Positions 7,230-16,223 of a DNA stretch of 64,000 nucleotides are shown piece by piece; the first letter of the stretch is position 1, and the number at the start of each line of letters is the position of its first letter. The DNA comes from HXMU1420-13 sp965601825. Lineage in GTDB: Bacteria; Bacteroidota; Rhodothermia; Balneolales; Balneolaceae. A model generated the notes under the pieces. The model was not told where the DNA came from and searched no databases. It saw nothing but the letters and a program-made list of their open reading frames with translations. Where the stretch lies: positions 558,001 to 622,000 of the forward strand of contig OZ271839.1 in the NCBI GenBank assembly GCA_965601825.1, in the 5' to 3' direction. The translations under genes were made by a program, and so were the position numbers.

Positions 7230-9995
7230 TTATTTTATTAAAGTCATTTTTCGGGTGATGGATTGTCCATTTGCTTCCAGCCGATAATAATACATGCCTG
7301 AAGAAACTCCGGAAGCATTCCAGCGCACATTATGCTGACCCGCTGATTTCTGTTCATCCACCAAGGTTGCTACTCTTTGTCCCATCACATTGTATACGCT
7401 GATGGTTACAGCACCTGCTTCCTGAAGGCTATAGTTGATCGTAGTAGCCGGATTAAATGGGTTTGGATAGTTTTGACTTAGAGAAAAACTTTCTGGTTTC
7501 TCTTCCAGCTCATTGCTGACCGAAGTCGGGCTGATGGTGATACCAAAGCGATGGGCCGTTGCTTTTGCTTTTGCTGTTACTGCTGCAGGGCCGGTAAGAA
7601 TGCTTATTGGATTTGCTTTAGCTTGCACATCCGCTTGTGCCAAGAACTGATATTTACTGGTTTCACGCATATTTAGCGAGGTCTCCAACTCATAATCATG
7701 TAAGGTTAGCTGCCAATCTCCCGGAATGGTTTCCAGCCCATTCCATGCAAAAGTGAATTCCCCGGATACTCCCACTAAGGTATGTTCAAGGGCAAGAGTA
7801 ACTTCCTCTTCCAAATCCCATGGCAAGGATTCCACCGATTTAAGGCGTTCCCCATTGTTGAATGACATGATTGCATATTCAGTTAATAGTGGAATGAGCT
7901 TTGTCCCATCGGCGCGGTCATCACCAAGTGTGGCATACTCTCTTAGGGCAATTCTAAGATTCTCATCATTACTGTCTTTACTTGTCAGTGTAAAAGAGAT
8001 ATCACCGCGGTTTGAAACCTGCTTATTGAAACTGTTGATACCTACCGTTGAAGTGGTTTTTCCACTGGTTGGAAAAGCGATGCTTGTAACGGAAGCGTCG
8101 GCCGTTTCCACCCAAAAACCCTGCCACATCGCGGATACTTGTAGGTTACTGTTGGTTCTGTCAGTAGTTGAATAAGTTGATGTGGTGTCAGTCCATGTAA
8201 TAAGGTTGTCCGAAATATTACCTCCCGTTTCAGTAATCGAACCGGTATTGTAGTTCGAATAAAATGGATTACCCACTAAGGTGAATTGATTTGCTGCACC
8301 ACTGTATAAGCTAACACTTACATCGCTACTCGGTTCAGATCCATCGGCATCAAGAATAATCGGGAGCTCGGAACTACCGGCTGTTATATTATCATAAAAA
8401 TAGAGTGCAAACCCATAGCCATCACCCCAGCCAGTGGAAACATTGGTAGGTTCTTCAAAAGCACCATCTGAATCATAGATATAAAAATTTGCTGCATTTC
8501 CAGCATTATCTCCACCGCTAATACCCTGTACTGGGCTATCATCCGAAACATCAGAAACGGTACCTCCTGTTTTAGGTAATGAAAGTAATCGCCAGCCTTC
8601 ATTCCCATAAATCAAGACATCACTTGGTGCAAGTCCAAAGCCCCTAAAATTTTCTTCCAACGAGAATGAAAGTTTCTTTACGGATTGAAAACGAGTACTA
8701 GGATCTGAAAACCCAACATCTGTCCCGCTTGTTATTCCAAATTGTAACTCAATATTTTGATCGTCAGTACTCACTCCATTTCCTGACCATTCTGTTCCCG
8801 GATCGGAATCAATAGTACCAAATTCATCCTGTAATGTACCACCTAGAGTAATATCCAGCGCATCATCTCCATCAAAACTAAATGAATGATTAACATACGT
8901 TACATCTGGTAAATACTTAGATAAATAACTACTAAGTTTACTGCCTGTACCAATAACCATCACTGCATTAGATGCCAGAGTGCCTGAGCTAACCGTAATT
9001 TCATTGGTAGCAACAGGTGATCCGTTGGTATATCTTCTTACTACTAGATTGCTAGAGGAAAAATCAATCGTAGAACCTGAAGTATTCCAAACTTCAATGG
9101 CTTTTTCCGCGCTTGATTCAACGTATTGTGATATAAGTAAATCAGAGCTAAATGCACTCGTTGTTGCACTGGCGGTCAGTATGGTGCCAGAAGTTTTATA
9201 ATTACTCTCACTACCTGAGTTTGATTGAGAATAAATCTTAAAAAAGTATTCCGTACTTGAAACAAGGCCGGTAAATGATCTCGATTGAGTACCCTGCCCA
9301 ACATTTACCTGCGCACTCCCATCCGATAAGTCCTGATCATTTGAACTACTTCCATCAGTAGGGTCTGTAATGGCTGCTAAGCTTACATTACTGGCTTTTA
9401 TTAAATATTTGTCTGGTAAAACGGTACCGGTGGCATCGGTCCAGGACAAATTTATAGTATCAAAACCATCCGCTGTTGCGGTAAAAGAGGTTGGATGGTT
9501 TGTTGGTTCAGCCTTTATCCCGCTTAGAGAAGGACTATAAAAACTAATCCCTCTTCCTGATGATCCTGAATTGTTAAACCTAATTACTACCTGACTACTA
9601 GAAGAACCCAGTGCATACTCTATTTCTAATTCATCTGAACCCGAAGTAGTGTCGGTATTAAAACTTTCTGTATAGCTAGATCCCCCATCGTAGGAAATAT
9701 CAATCTTCAAGGCATTGTTGGTACCAGACCCAAAACCAGTTACCTCCACATATAATGTTGGCGAAGTGTAGTTGGTCAAATCATAGGTAGCTGTGATAAT
9801 TTCATCACCAGGATCATCTGGTTCGAGTAACCAGGAATCTCCTTGATCGATAGAATAATCCCTACTATAGTTAGTAAAAGTCCAACCTGAAGGTGCAGAC
9901 CCTCCACCAATCTCAGAAAAAATTACGCTTGTTTGGGCTAAACCGGAACTTAGCCCAAGAAATATAAACCCAGTAGTTAATAGTAGACGCCTCAT
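7230..9995 (-). CDS. Large secreted protein with FnIII, lamin-tail-like and T9SS sorting domains (copy 2)
   Basis: This 921-residue paralogue of 3990-6782 has the same order: signal peptide (ending near GLAQT), N-terminal beta domain, FnIII-like domain (about 165-280), lamin-tail-like domain (about 285-435, 'IEVWNTSGSTIDFS', 'DDALDITLGGTLQD'), beta-rich middle, and C-terminal T9SS domain (about 838-921). It is the first gene of the duplicated array and the nearest to the hybrid two-component regulator at 10094-14263 on the same strand. The 98-base gap between them contains a direct repeat at 10057-10085, which makes regulation by that HTCS plausible. The ligand or substrate is unknown; the domains suggest surface binding rather than catalysis. 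Confidence 0.85.
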   Translation of the reverse strand: MRRLLLTTGFIFLGLSSGLAQTSVIFSEIGGGSAPSGWTFTNYSRDYSIDQGDSWLLEPDDPGDEIITATYDLTNYTSPTLYVEVTGFGSGTNNALKIDISYDGGSSYTESFNTDTTSGSDELEIEYALGSSSSQVVIRFNNSGSSGRGISFYSPSLSGIKAEPTNHPTSFTATADGFDTINLSWTDATGTVLPDKYLIKASNVSLAAITDPTDGSSSNDQDLSDGSAQVNVGQGTQSRSFTGLVSSTEYFFKIYSQSNSGSESNYKTSGTILTASATTSAFSSDLLISQYVESSAEKAIEVWNTSGSTIDFSSSNLVVRRYTNGSPVATNEITVSSGTLASNAVMVIGTGSKLSSYLSKYLPDVTYVNHSFSFDGDDALDITLGGTLQDEFGTIDSDPGTEWSGNGVSTDDQNIELQFGITSGTDVGFSDPSTRFQSVKKLSFSLEENFRGFGLAPSDVLIYGNEGWRLLSLPKTGGTVSDVSDDSPVQGISGGDNAGNAANFYIYDSDGAFEEPTNVSTGWGDGYGFALYFYDNITAGSSELPIILDADGSEPSSDVSVSLYSGAANQFTLVGNPFYSNYNTGSITETGGNISDNLITWTDTTSTYSTTDRTNSNLQVSAMWQGFWVETADASVTSIAFPTSGKTTSTVGINSFNKQVSNRGDISFTLTSKDSNDENLRIALREYATLGDDRADGTKLIPLLTEYAIMSFNNGERLKSVESLPWDLEEEVTLALEHTLVGVSGEFTFAWNGLETIPGDWQLTLHDYELETSLNMRETSKYQFLAQADVQAKANPISILTGPAAVTAKAKATAHRFGITISPTSVSNELEEKPESFSLSQNYPNPFNPATTINYSLQEAGAVTISVYNVMGQRVATLVDEQKSAGQHNVRWNASGVSSGMYYYRLEANGQSITRKMTLIK

Positions 9996-10056
9996 AAAAT
10001 GTATTCCTTCTATTTTGATGAGATGATAATGGAACTACACCTGCTACACTTTACAC

Positions 10057-10085
10057 GAGGTAAGGAATCCTTAACATGAGGTAAG
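10057..10085. promoter_or_regulatory. Direct repeat GAGGTAAG x2 with 21-bp period, candidate operator
   Basis: GAGGTAAG occurs at 10057-10064 and again at 10078-10085, two helical turns apart, with extra matching bases (ACGAGGTAAG and ATGAGGTAAG). It lies 62 bases upstream of the first T9SS cassette gene and just past the stop of an AraC-type HTCS gene. AraC-family dimers usually bind direct repeats spaced this way, so this is a candidate binding site. It is not seen upstream of the second cassette copy. Confidence 0.45.
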
Positions 10086-10093
10086 AAAACGTG

Positions 10094-13000
10094 TTAAATC
10101 AGCCTGAAAAGATAGAAAAGGCCGTATCGAGACTCGCTTACTTCCAGGGCTTCGCGTGGCGTGCTGTTATACTGTTCTTTATATGCTCTGGAAAACTGGG
10201 CTACACTTTTAAAGCCTACACTATAGGCAACTTCACTTACATTCCCGGCTTTATTCGATAATAATTGTCGTGCTCTCTCAAGCCGGAATTCCCGAATCAG
10301 TTCACTGGGGCTTTTACTAACCGCAGACTTAAGTTTGCTATGCAAGGTAACACGGCTCATGGCCATTGCATGGGACAACTGAACCACCCCAAAATGTTCA
10401 TCCGTGAATGCCTCTTCAATACATTTTAGTACCCGCTCCAGGAATACCGTGTCTTCCGACTTCACATCCAGCTCAGATACTTTAAAGACAGTTCCTTTCC
10501 CGATAAGATGATCCATCAACTTTTTTCGGGAGCGAAGCAGGTTTTTTACCCTCAGCTTTACTTCTTCTACATCAAAGGGTTTTACGATGTAATCTTCTAC
10601 CCCGGTTTCCAGTCCGGTAACCACATCCGATTTTGCGGTTAACAGCATTACCGGAATAAAGTCGGTTTCTTTATTCGCCCGTAATTGTTTGGTGAAGGTG
10701 AATCCATCCATCACCGGCATCATCACATCGCTGATGATAACATCCGGCAATTCCTGAGTGGCAATTTCTAATCCACGTTTTCCATCCTGAGCTTCCAGCA
10801 CGTTGTAGGCTCCCGAAAAGTGATCCCGAAGATACTCCCGGATGTCTTCGTTGTCATCGATCAGCAGAATAGTCGGGAGATCCAGTTCCGATTTTTCTTC
10901 GGATTCATCCTTAACCGGTTGTTTCAAGTCCTCGGTGGATTCAGTTGATTTGGCTTTCAGGAAGGAGGCAGGATCAAAGAGGGGCTCATCGATGATCGTG
11001 TCTTCATCAAAATGTTCTTTTCCTTTTCTCAGATTTACTACAAAGCTGGCACCTTTGCCCAATTCGCTTTCCACCCAAATGTCTCCTTTATGGAGTTCCA
11101 CCAGTTCCTTCACCAGAGCCAGTCCAATGCCCGTTCCAACAGGTCTTTGGGTAGATAATTCATTGGTTTGATAGAAACGATCGAAAATGTGCTCGAGCTC
11201 TTCTTCTTTAATTCCGGTGCCCGTGTCTTTAACCGTTACCAAATACTCTTCTTCATTCTCCTCTATGCTGATGGATATTTCTCCACCGCTCGGAGTAAAC
11301 TTAAACGCATTCGATAGCAGGTTCACAAACACCTTATCCATCATATCCGGGTCGGCATATAGGATTGAATCACCACCATTAAATTCCTTTTTAAACGAAA
11401 CCTGGTTTATTTCTGCCGTGGATGAAAATTCCAGGCTGATTTGTTCAAGCAAATCCTGCATAGAGAATTTTCGAATGGTTGGTTTGATGGTATTGGATTC
11501 CAATTTCGAGATATCCAACACTTCATTTACCAGTTTCAATAATCGTTTCGAACTTCGAACTGCCATTTCCAGTTTACTCGAAGAACCCTCTTCTTTTGAA
11601 GTCTCCGGGTTTCTTACCAATTCTTCGAGCGGGCCGATTATCAAACTTAGCGGAGTTCGGAATTCATGGGAAACATTGGCGAAGAATCTAGATTTGGCTT
11701 TGTCTAATTCCTTTAGTTGTTCCGCCTGTGCGACAAGCTGCTCGGTTTGCTCATCCACCAATTTGGATAATTCTGTGGCACGAAGCTCAGAAGCCCGGAT
11801 TCTCCATCGTATTCCTGCAAATAAAAGGATGAGGGCGAATAGAACTACCGTGACTTTAAACCAAAGGGTCTCATAAAAATAGTAGTCTATTGATACCGTT
11901 AATTCACTTTCATTTTCTGACCAATCATAACCGAATAGAGCTGCCTGAACTACAAATGTGTAATTTCCTCCCGGTACATTGGTATAGAATGCTTCCTGCC
12001 TGTCACCTACTTCGACCCAATCGTCATCGTATCCTTCCAGTTTGTATCTATACCTAATGTTTTCCGGGTGCAATTCATAGTTAAAGGCCGCGTATTTGAA
12101 TTGAAGGTTTCTCTCATTATTGCTTAAGGTTACATTTTCTCTACTAGATGAATACAACGAATCTGATGTGCTAATATCAATAATTCGTGTATACAGATCA
12201 TCTTTTTGATACTGTATTCTTTCTGGATAAACAATTCCAATTCCTTCCATCATAGGATATAGAATATGACCTTCATTGGTTTCCTCTGCACTGGACTGAA
12301 AACCTCCATTCGTTTCGGTGCCAGGCAAACCATCATTCACACTATATACCGTAGAGTAAATACGATCAACTTCACTATTTTCATACCGGTCCATCTCTGA
12401 TTTCGAAACCCAAAATAGTCCACTATTGCTAGCCATCCATAATCTTCCATAATTGTCTTCTATTATGGAACTAATCACCATTCCATGCATTCCATTGCTT
12501 CTGTCATAATGGGTAATTTCATCAATCGATTGGTCGGGGTTAAGCCTCATTTTTATAACCCCAGTTCCATTCATTCCTAGCCAGTAAGTGGAATCGCTAT
12601 CCTGATAAAAAGATCTAATACTGCCATAAGGTGAAAGCGTGTTTCCTTCGAATGTCTGTATAGCATCAATCTCAGCATCGAAGTATAGCAAACCAAGATC
12701 AGCCGAGATGATCCAAATTCTACCATCGAGATCTTCTTGAACTGCAGTTCCACCTGTGAAGGTCCTGTTATCCGCCATCTCATAATTTCTCCACCCAGTA
12801 TCTTCAGAAAAGGATATAAGATGTTCTAAACCTGCTAGCCAGATGGTGCCTTTACTGTCCTCATATAACCCTTTTACTCTTTCAAGCTCTATTCCTTCCA
12901 AGGGGTCTATTTTCCTAATATCAGAGTCCCTATCCCAATAATAAAGACCTTTATCAGTGCCAAACCATAGGTTATTCTCACTGTCTTCCATTACAGAATA

Positions 13001-14263
13001 AACCCTGGTATTTGACAGCTCACTATTAGGTTCAAAATCTTCAAACGTTTCGTTTCTACCTCTTTTGACCCCATTCATTCGTTTAACTACCCATAGAGTA
13101 TTTTCTGAATCCTGAATGATGGAGTATACATTGACTACATCGTGATTTGGTGGAGCATATGAGCCAAAACGGTTTTTTTTCAGATAATACAGTCTATTGT
13201 GTGTCGCGATCCATAAATCCCCATTCTTATCAACAACTGATTCTTCAATAACTGTTGGAGATTTAAATACTAATGAATCATTATAGAGTATATTATATCG
13301 GGTTTGAGTCCAATCACCACCATAACTTCCTGTAATTTCCATTTCTGAGAAGTTAGCTAACTCTGATGGTGCGCCTTTAAGTTCTTCCTCTATTATCAGG
13401 TATTCAATTATTTCAGACTGCATAACAGTGGTATAAACTATTCTTTCTTTCGAATCTTGTTGTTCATTAGAACTGGTAAGAAACCTCAGTCTGCCGAGCG
13501 GCGGGTTATTTAGAACTAAACGTGCTTTATTGTTTTCCATTAGTTCCAGCCCATTTGGTGTCAGAATCCATGCTTTACCATTTCTTGCGACTCTATATGC
13601 TAGTACTCGATCTGATGATAACCCAACCTCTTTATTTATTTCTTTAACAATTCCATCTTTTAGCCTGTATAGTTTTTCTTCGATACTTCCTAACCACCAA
13701 ATTTCATTTTCTGATACCACCTGTAGTTTCAAATTATCATCGTCAGTCACTGTTATGGAAGGGTTTCTTGTCTCTATTTTCCCATTCTGAAAAACAGTCA
13801 GCTTTCGATCTAGAATGAACCAAAACTGCCCCTCATCGTCCACATGCCTGCTTTCAGGGTTCTCTATCAATTCACCTTCTAATTCAATTATTTCGAAAAC
13901 CTGATCATGATACCATAGCAAGGAGCTGTCTTTTCTCTCTGAAATTAGTACAAACTCATTTTCATTTAGCTTATAAATCGGCTTACCATAAAACGGTTTG
14001 AAATCCTGATCATTGATGTCACTTAGCAAAGTGAACATTTCCCCCTCAGATTGAATTAAACCATTAAACCGAGCCAGCCCGTTTCCTGCACTTAACCAAA
14101 GTGAACCATCTTCTGTAATTGTAATGCCATTTACTGAACCAGCGGGAAGGCCGTCGTCTATAGTCCAGACATAATGGGTGAAGCCTGGGGCAATCTCTTG
14201 ACCATACGCACTACTTACAACTGAAAAAAGAATACAAAGAGAAAAAAACTTCAATCGCTGCAT
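10094..14263 (-). CDS. Hybrid two-component system sensor/AraC regulator (HTCS)
   Basis: This 1389-residue one-piece regulator has a signal peptide (ending SAYGQ), a periplasmic two-component propeller (about 30-720, many 'DNLWFGTDKGLYYW'-like repeats), a Y_Y_Y domain (about 735-800), a membrane helix (about 805-825), a HisKA with FFANVSHEFRTPL (phosphorylated His about 866), a HATPase (NAFKFTPSGG, DTGTGIKEEE, GTGIGLALVKEL), a receiver domain (LLIDDNEDIREYL, phospho-Asp in IISDVMMPVMDG at about 1176, Lys in IVKPFD) and a C-terminal AraC helix-turn-helix pair (about 1311-1378). All phosphotransfer residues are present. In Bacteroidetes such proteins sense glycans or other ligands in the periplasm and switch on adjacent genes; here the obvious target is the duplicated T9SS cassette downstream. 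Confidence 0.93.
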   Translation of the reverse strand: MQRLKFFSLCILFSVVSSAYGQEIAPGFTHYVWTIDDGLPAGSVNGITITEDGSLWLSAGNGLARFNGLIQSEGEMFTLLSDINDQDFKPFYGKPIYKLNENEFVLISERKDSSLLWYHDQVFEIIELEGELIENPESRHVDDEGQFWFILDRKLTVFQNGKIETRNPSITVTDDDNLKLQVVSENEIWWLGSIEEKLYRLKDGIVKEINKEVGLSSDRVLAYRVARNGKAWILTPNGLELMENNKARLVLNNPPLGRLRFLTSSNEQQDSKERIVYTTVMQSEIIEYLIIEEELKGAPSELANFSEMEITGSYGGDWTQTRYNILYNDSLVFKSPTVIEESVVDKNGDLWIATHNRLYYLKKNRFGSYAPPNHDVVNVYSIIQDSENTLWVVKRMNGVKRGRNETFEDFEPNSELSNTRVYSVMEDSENNLWFGTDKGLYYWDRDSDIRKIDPLEGIELERVKGLYEDSKGTIWLAGLEHLISFSEDTGWRNYEMADNRTFTGGTAVQEDLDGRIWIISADLGLLYFDAEIDAIQTFEGNTLSPYGSIRSFYQDSDSTYWLGMNGTGVIKMRLNPDQSIDEITHYDRSNGMHGMVISSIIEDNYGRLWMASNSGLFWVSKSEMDRYENSEVDRIYSTVYSVNDGLPGTETNGGFQSSAEETNEGHILYPMMEGIGIVYPERIQYQKDDLYTRIIDISTSDSLYSSSRENVTLSNNERNLQFKYAAFNYELHPENIRYRYKLEGYDDDWVEVGDRQEAFYTNVPGGNYTFVVQAALFGYDWSENESELTVSIDYYFYETLWFKVTVVLFALILLFAGIRWRIRASELRATELSKLVDEQTEQLVAQAEQLKELDKAKSRFFANVSHEFRTPLSLIIGPLEELVRNPETSKEEGSSSKLEMAVRSSKRLLKLVNEVLDISKLESNTIKPTIRKFSMQDLLEQISLEFSSTAEINQVSFKKEFNGGDSILYADPDMMDKVFVNLLSNAFKFTPSGGEISISIEENEEEYLVTVKDTGTGIKEEELEHIFDRFYQTNELSTQRPVGTGIGLALVKELVELHKGDIWVESELGKGASFVVNLRKGKEHFDEDTIIDEPLFDPASFLKAKSTESTEDLKQPVKDESEEKSELDLPTILLIDDNEDIREYLRDHFSGAYNVLEAQDGKRGLEIATQELPDVIISDVMMPVMDGFTFTKQLRANKETDFIPVMLLTAKSDVVTGLETGVEDYIVKPFDVEEVKLRVKNLLRSRKKLMDHLIGKGTVFKVSELDVKSEDTVFLERVLKCIEEAFTDEHFGVVQLSHAMAMSRVTLHSKLKSAVSKSPSELIREFRLERARQLLSNKAGNVSEVAYSVGFKSVAQFSRAYKEQYNSTPREALEVSESRYGLFYLFRLI

Positions 14264-14310
14264 TCCAGAAAGTAGTTAACTAAATGGAACTAGAAAAGTT
14301 GGTTTACAAT

Positions 14311-14348
14311 AAAAAACCCTGATCTAATTATTAATTAAATCAGGGTTT
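14311..14348 (-). terminator. Terminator of the tRNA-Arg gene
   Basis: Ten-base arms AAACCCTGAT and ATCAGGGTTT are followed, on the minus strand, by a run of T. The hairpin begins six bases after the 3' end of the tRNA and separates it from the HTCS gene. Confidence 0.8.
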
Positions 14349-14353
14349 AGTTG

Positions 14354-14427
14354 TACGCCCGGGAGGGTTCGAACCCCCAACCCCCAGGGCCGAAACCTGG
14401 TACTCTATCCAGTTGAGCTACGGGCGC
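14354..14427 (-). tRNA. tRNA-Arg, anticodon UCG
   Basis: The 74-base sequence folds as a cloverleaf: acceptor GCGCCCG with CGGGCGT (one G-U pair at 1-72), D stem GCTC/GAGT, anticodon stem CCAGG/CCTGG with loop TTTCGGC, and T arm with loop TTCGAAC. The anticodon is UCG, which reads CGA and related arginine codons. CCA is not encoded; the discriminator base is A. Near-copies of its 5' half occur just upstream of it on the minus strand. Confidence 0.92.
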
Positions 14428-14861
14428 ATTTTTTAGCAAAAAATGCTGAATTACTTTAGGGCCGAAACCTATTATTCGATCTTAGTATAAGCATTGTTGC
14501 TAGTATTCAATATGTCAGTTGCACTTACATCTCATTTTATCGAGATGATACAGGCGCATTTTTTTGCAAAAATGCTGATTTACTTTAGAGCCGAAATCTG
14601 TATTTCGAATCTTAAGTTGAAAGCATTGTGCAATAATTTCAATAAGTAATTGCCCTTAAAAAATACTCATTCCACCTTAAAGGACTTTGTACTCTATCTC
14701 CCGACATATCGGGAAGCTACGGGCGCATTTTTCTCTTCTTTATTAGAGAAAGGGCTGCAAATATACACACTATCGTGCATTAACGCTTGTGAAATTCTGT
14801 GTCGATAATTGAGGTTACATATCTAATTCACGATCTTCAACGATCACAAGAGATAAAAGCT
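14428..14861. repeat. Decayed tRNA-Arg-derived repeats
   Basis: This 434-base region holds no gene. Pieces of the tRNA and its 5' flank recur: the block from the tRNA end through 'gcattttttagcaaaaaatgct' to 'gccgaaacct' (14421-14470) reappears at 14551-14600 with about a dozen changes, and the 5' tRNA half plus poly-T flank reappears at 14690-14733, where part of the D arm is replaced by the palindrome TCCCGACATATCGGGA (14699-14714). None of the copies can fold as a tRNA. They look like remnants of a former tRNA-Arg array or of repeated insertion at a tRNA end. Confidence 0.6.
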
Positions 14862-15113
14862 ATGAATACTTTTTTAGTCACTTTAGGATTAGCAATTACC
14901 TTAGTCGGACTTGGCTTCGCAGGTATTGCTATAAAGATATTGCTTAAAAAAAATGGCGAGTTCTCCGGGACTTGCGCTAGTCAAAGTCCTTTTTTGAATA
15001 AGGAAGGTGAAGCTTGCAGTATGTGTGGCGCACTTCCGGAAGAGAAGTGTAAGAGTGATGATCAGAAGTTAAAGCAAAAGGATGAGAGAGAGTTTAGTCC
15101 TTTTGTGAATTGA
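14862..15113 (+). CDS. nqrM: NqrM-like small Cys-rich membrane protein
   Basis: This 83-residue protein starts at the Met that opens a membrane helix (MNTFLVTLGLAITLVG...); the longer frame from 14799 adds 21 residues without a matching signal. After the helix comes a cytosolic tail with four cysteines (GTC, EAC, MCG, EKC). NqrM (DUF539) has this layout, one helix and then a four-Cys tail, and is needed to assemble the iron centre between NqrD and NqrE. The complete nqr operon and apbE lie immediately beside it in convergent orientation, which supports the call. The Cys spacing is not identical to the proteobacterial NqrM I remember, so a related metal-delivery protein is possible. Confidence 0.6.
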   Translation: MNTFLVTLGLAITLVGLGFAGIAIKILLKKNGEFSGTCASQSPFLNKEGEACSMCGALPEEKCKSDDQKLKQKDEREFSPFVN

Positions 15114-15139
15114 TATTCTAACGAACTAGCCCGGTGTAG

Positions 15140-15160
15140 ATGCTGAAACGAGTTCAGCAT
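15140..15160. repeat. Extragenic palindrome between convergent genes
   Basis: Arms ATGCTGAA and TTCAGCAT are separated by five bases, followed by GACG. It sits between the convergent ends of the NqrM-like gene and apbE, may serve as a bidirectional stop, and resembles dispersed REP-type elements seen in many Bacteroidota genomes. Confidence 0.55.
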
Positions 15161-15173
15161 GACGAATTACCAA

Positions 15174-16172
15174 TTATTCGAGGATGAAGCTTTGGAAGCC
15201 TTCGGTAATGTATTCCTGCCAGTTCCCGCCTAGATCTGTATAAATAAGGTATCCTTCAAGGTCAGCTTTAGAATCCAAAAAGTCTTTACACTCTTCTAAT
15301 CCAATTACCATACAAACTGTGGCATAGGCATCGGCATCCATTCCCGTTGGTGCGATGATAGAAGCACTGAGTAAATTATTCTTTGCGGGATACCCTGTTT
15401 TTGGATCGATGGTGTGTGAATACTTTAAACCAGTTTCATGATCAACCCAGAACTTTCGATAATTACCAGAAGTAGCAAGTGCTGCATCCTCTAGTTTAAG
15501 AATGAACTGAAAACGATCTTCAACATCTATGCTTTCTTGAGGCTTATCTACACCAATTACCCAAACAGCATTTTTATCATTTAAACCCGAAGTTCGGATT
15601 TCTCCACCCACTTCTACCATGTATCGGTCGATTCCTTTTTCTTCCAGAAATTCTGCAATTACATCAACCGTATACCCTTGTGCAATCGCATTGAAGTCGA
15701 TGGTACTGCTAGCAGGTATTCGAACCCTTTGATCTTCAATTTCAACTTTATCGTAACCGATTAACTCAAGTGTATTGACAACTTGTTCGTCAGATACCTG
15801 TCCACGAATTTCATCGAACCAAAAACCCCAAAGTTGTACTAAAGGACCTACCGTTGGATCAAAGTTACCATCAGACTCTTCAGCAATTTCAATCGAGCGA
15901 TTGAGTACTTCCAAAAACATCTCATCTACTTCCACCCAGTCACCGGAATCATTGATCTGAGATATAATAGACGTCGGTACCCAGGTACTCATAGAGTTGT
16001 CGATATCCAGAAACAACTGCTCAAAATCACTATTGAAATCCGCGGATCCAGTTGCCATATAACGAATCTGATAGGTTGATCCCTGAGCATTGCCGGTAGC
16101 TACCACAAGTCTTGGTTCTGGGTTAGTACATCCAAGCAATGTTAATAAAAGAAGTAGTGTTGCTAATCTCAT
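15174..16172 (-). CDS. apbE: FAD:protein FMN transferase, lipoprotein
   Basis: ApbE transfers FMN from FAD to a threonine of target proteins, here most likely NqrB and NqrC encoded just upstream. The 332-residue protein has a lipoprotein signal with lipobox LLGC, then family motifs: GSTYQIRY, SMSTWVPTS, GNFDPTVGPLVQLWGF, IDFNAIAQGYTVD, YMVEVGGEIRTSG, and a C-terminal YSHTIDPKTGYP with the metal-binding ATVCMVIG segment. I place the start at 16172; the longer frame from 16196 would begin inside the terminator stem that follows nqrF. It is the last gene in the nqr direction but behind a terminator, so it may be partly uncoupled from the operon. Confidence 0.93.
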   Translation of the reverse strand: MRLATLLLLLTLLGCTNPEPRLVVATGNAQGSTYQIRYMATGSADFNSDFEQLFLDIDNSMSTWVPTSIISQINDSGDWVEVDEMFLEVLNRSIEIAEESDGNFDPTVGPLVQLWGFWFDEIRGQVSDEQVVNTLELIGYDKVEIEDQRVRIPASSTIDFNAIAQGYTVDVIAEFLEEKGIDRYMVEVGGEIRTSGLNDKNAVWVIGVDKPQESIDVEDRFQFILKLEDAALATSGNYRKFWVDHETGLKYSHTIDPKTGYPAKNNLLSASIIAPTGMDADAYATVCMVIGLEECKDFLDSKADLEGYLIYTDLGGNWQEYITEGFQSFILE

Positions 16173-16182
16173 ATTGATAGAA

Positions 16183-16215
16183 TAAAAAAACCCCAACCAA
16201 AATGGTCGGGGTTTT
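16183..16215 (-). terminator. Terminator between nqrF and apbE
   Basis: The twelve-base arms AAAACCCCAACC and GGTCGGGGTTTT have one mismatch, a five-base loop, and on the minus strand a run of T after the stem. It lies nine bases past the nqrF stop and ends just before the apbE start. Confidence 0.8.
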
Positions 16216-16223
16216 AAGATTTT

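Larger units (their letters stand above)
3706..9995 (-). repeat. Tandem duplication of a T9SS-protein plus CTERM-protein cassette
   Basis: Two units in the same orientation, 6943-9995 and 3706-6782, each hold one large T9SS-sorted protein followed by one small signal-peptide protein with the same 80-base spacer between them. Identity is highest from the C-terminal half of the large protein through the small protein and lowest in the N-terminal third of the large protein. The pattern fits an older duplication with later gene conversion, or selection for different N-terminal binding faces. Confidence 0.9.

Noticed and set aside
10094..14263. Classical SusC/SusD polysaccharide utilisation locus next to the HTCS
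   Set aside because: No SusC, SusD or glycoside hydrolase is encoded nearby.
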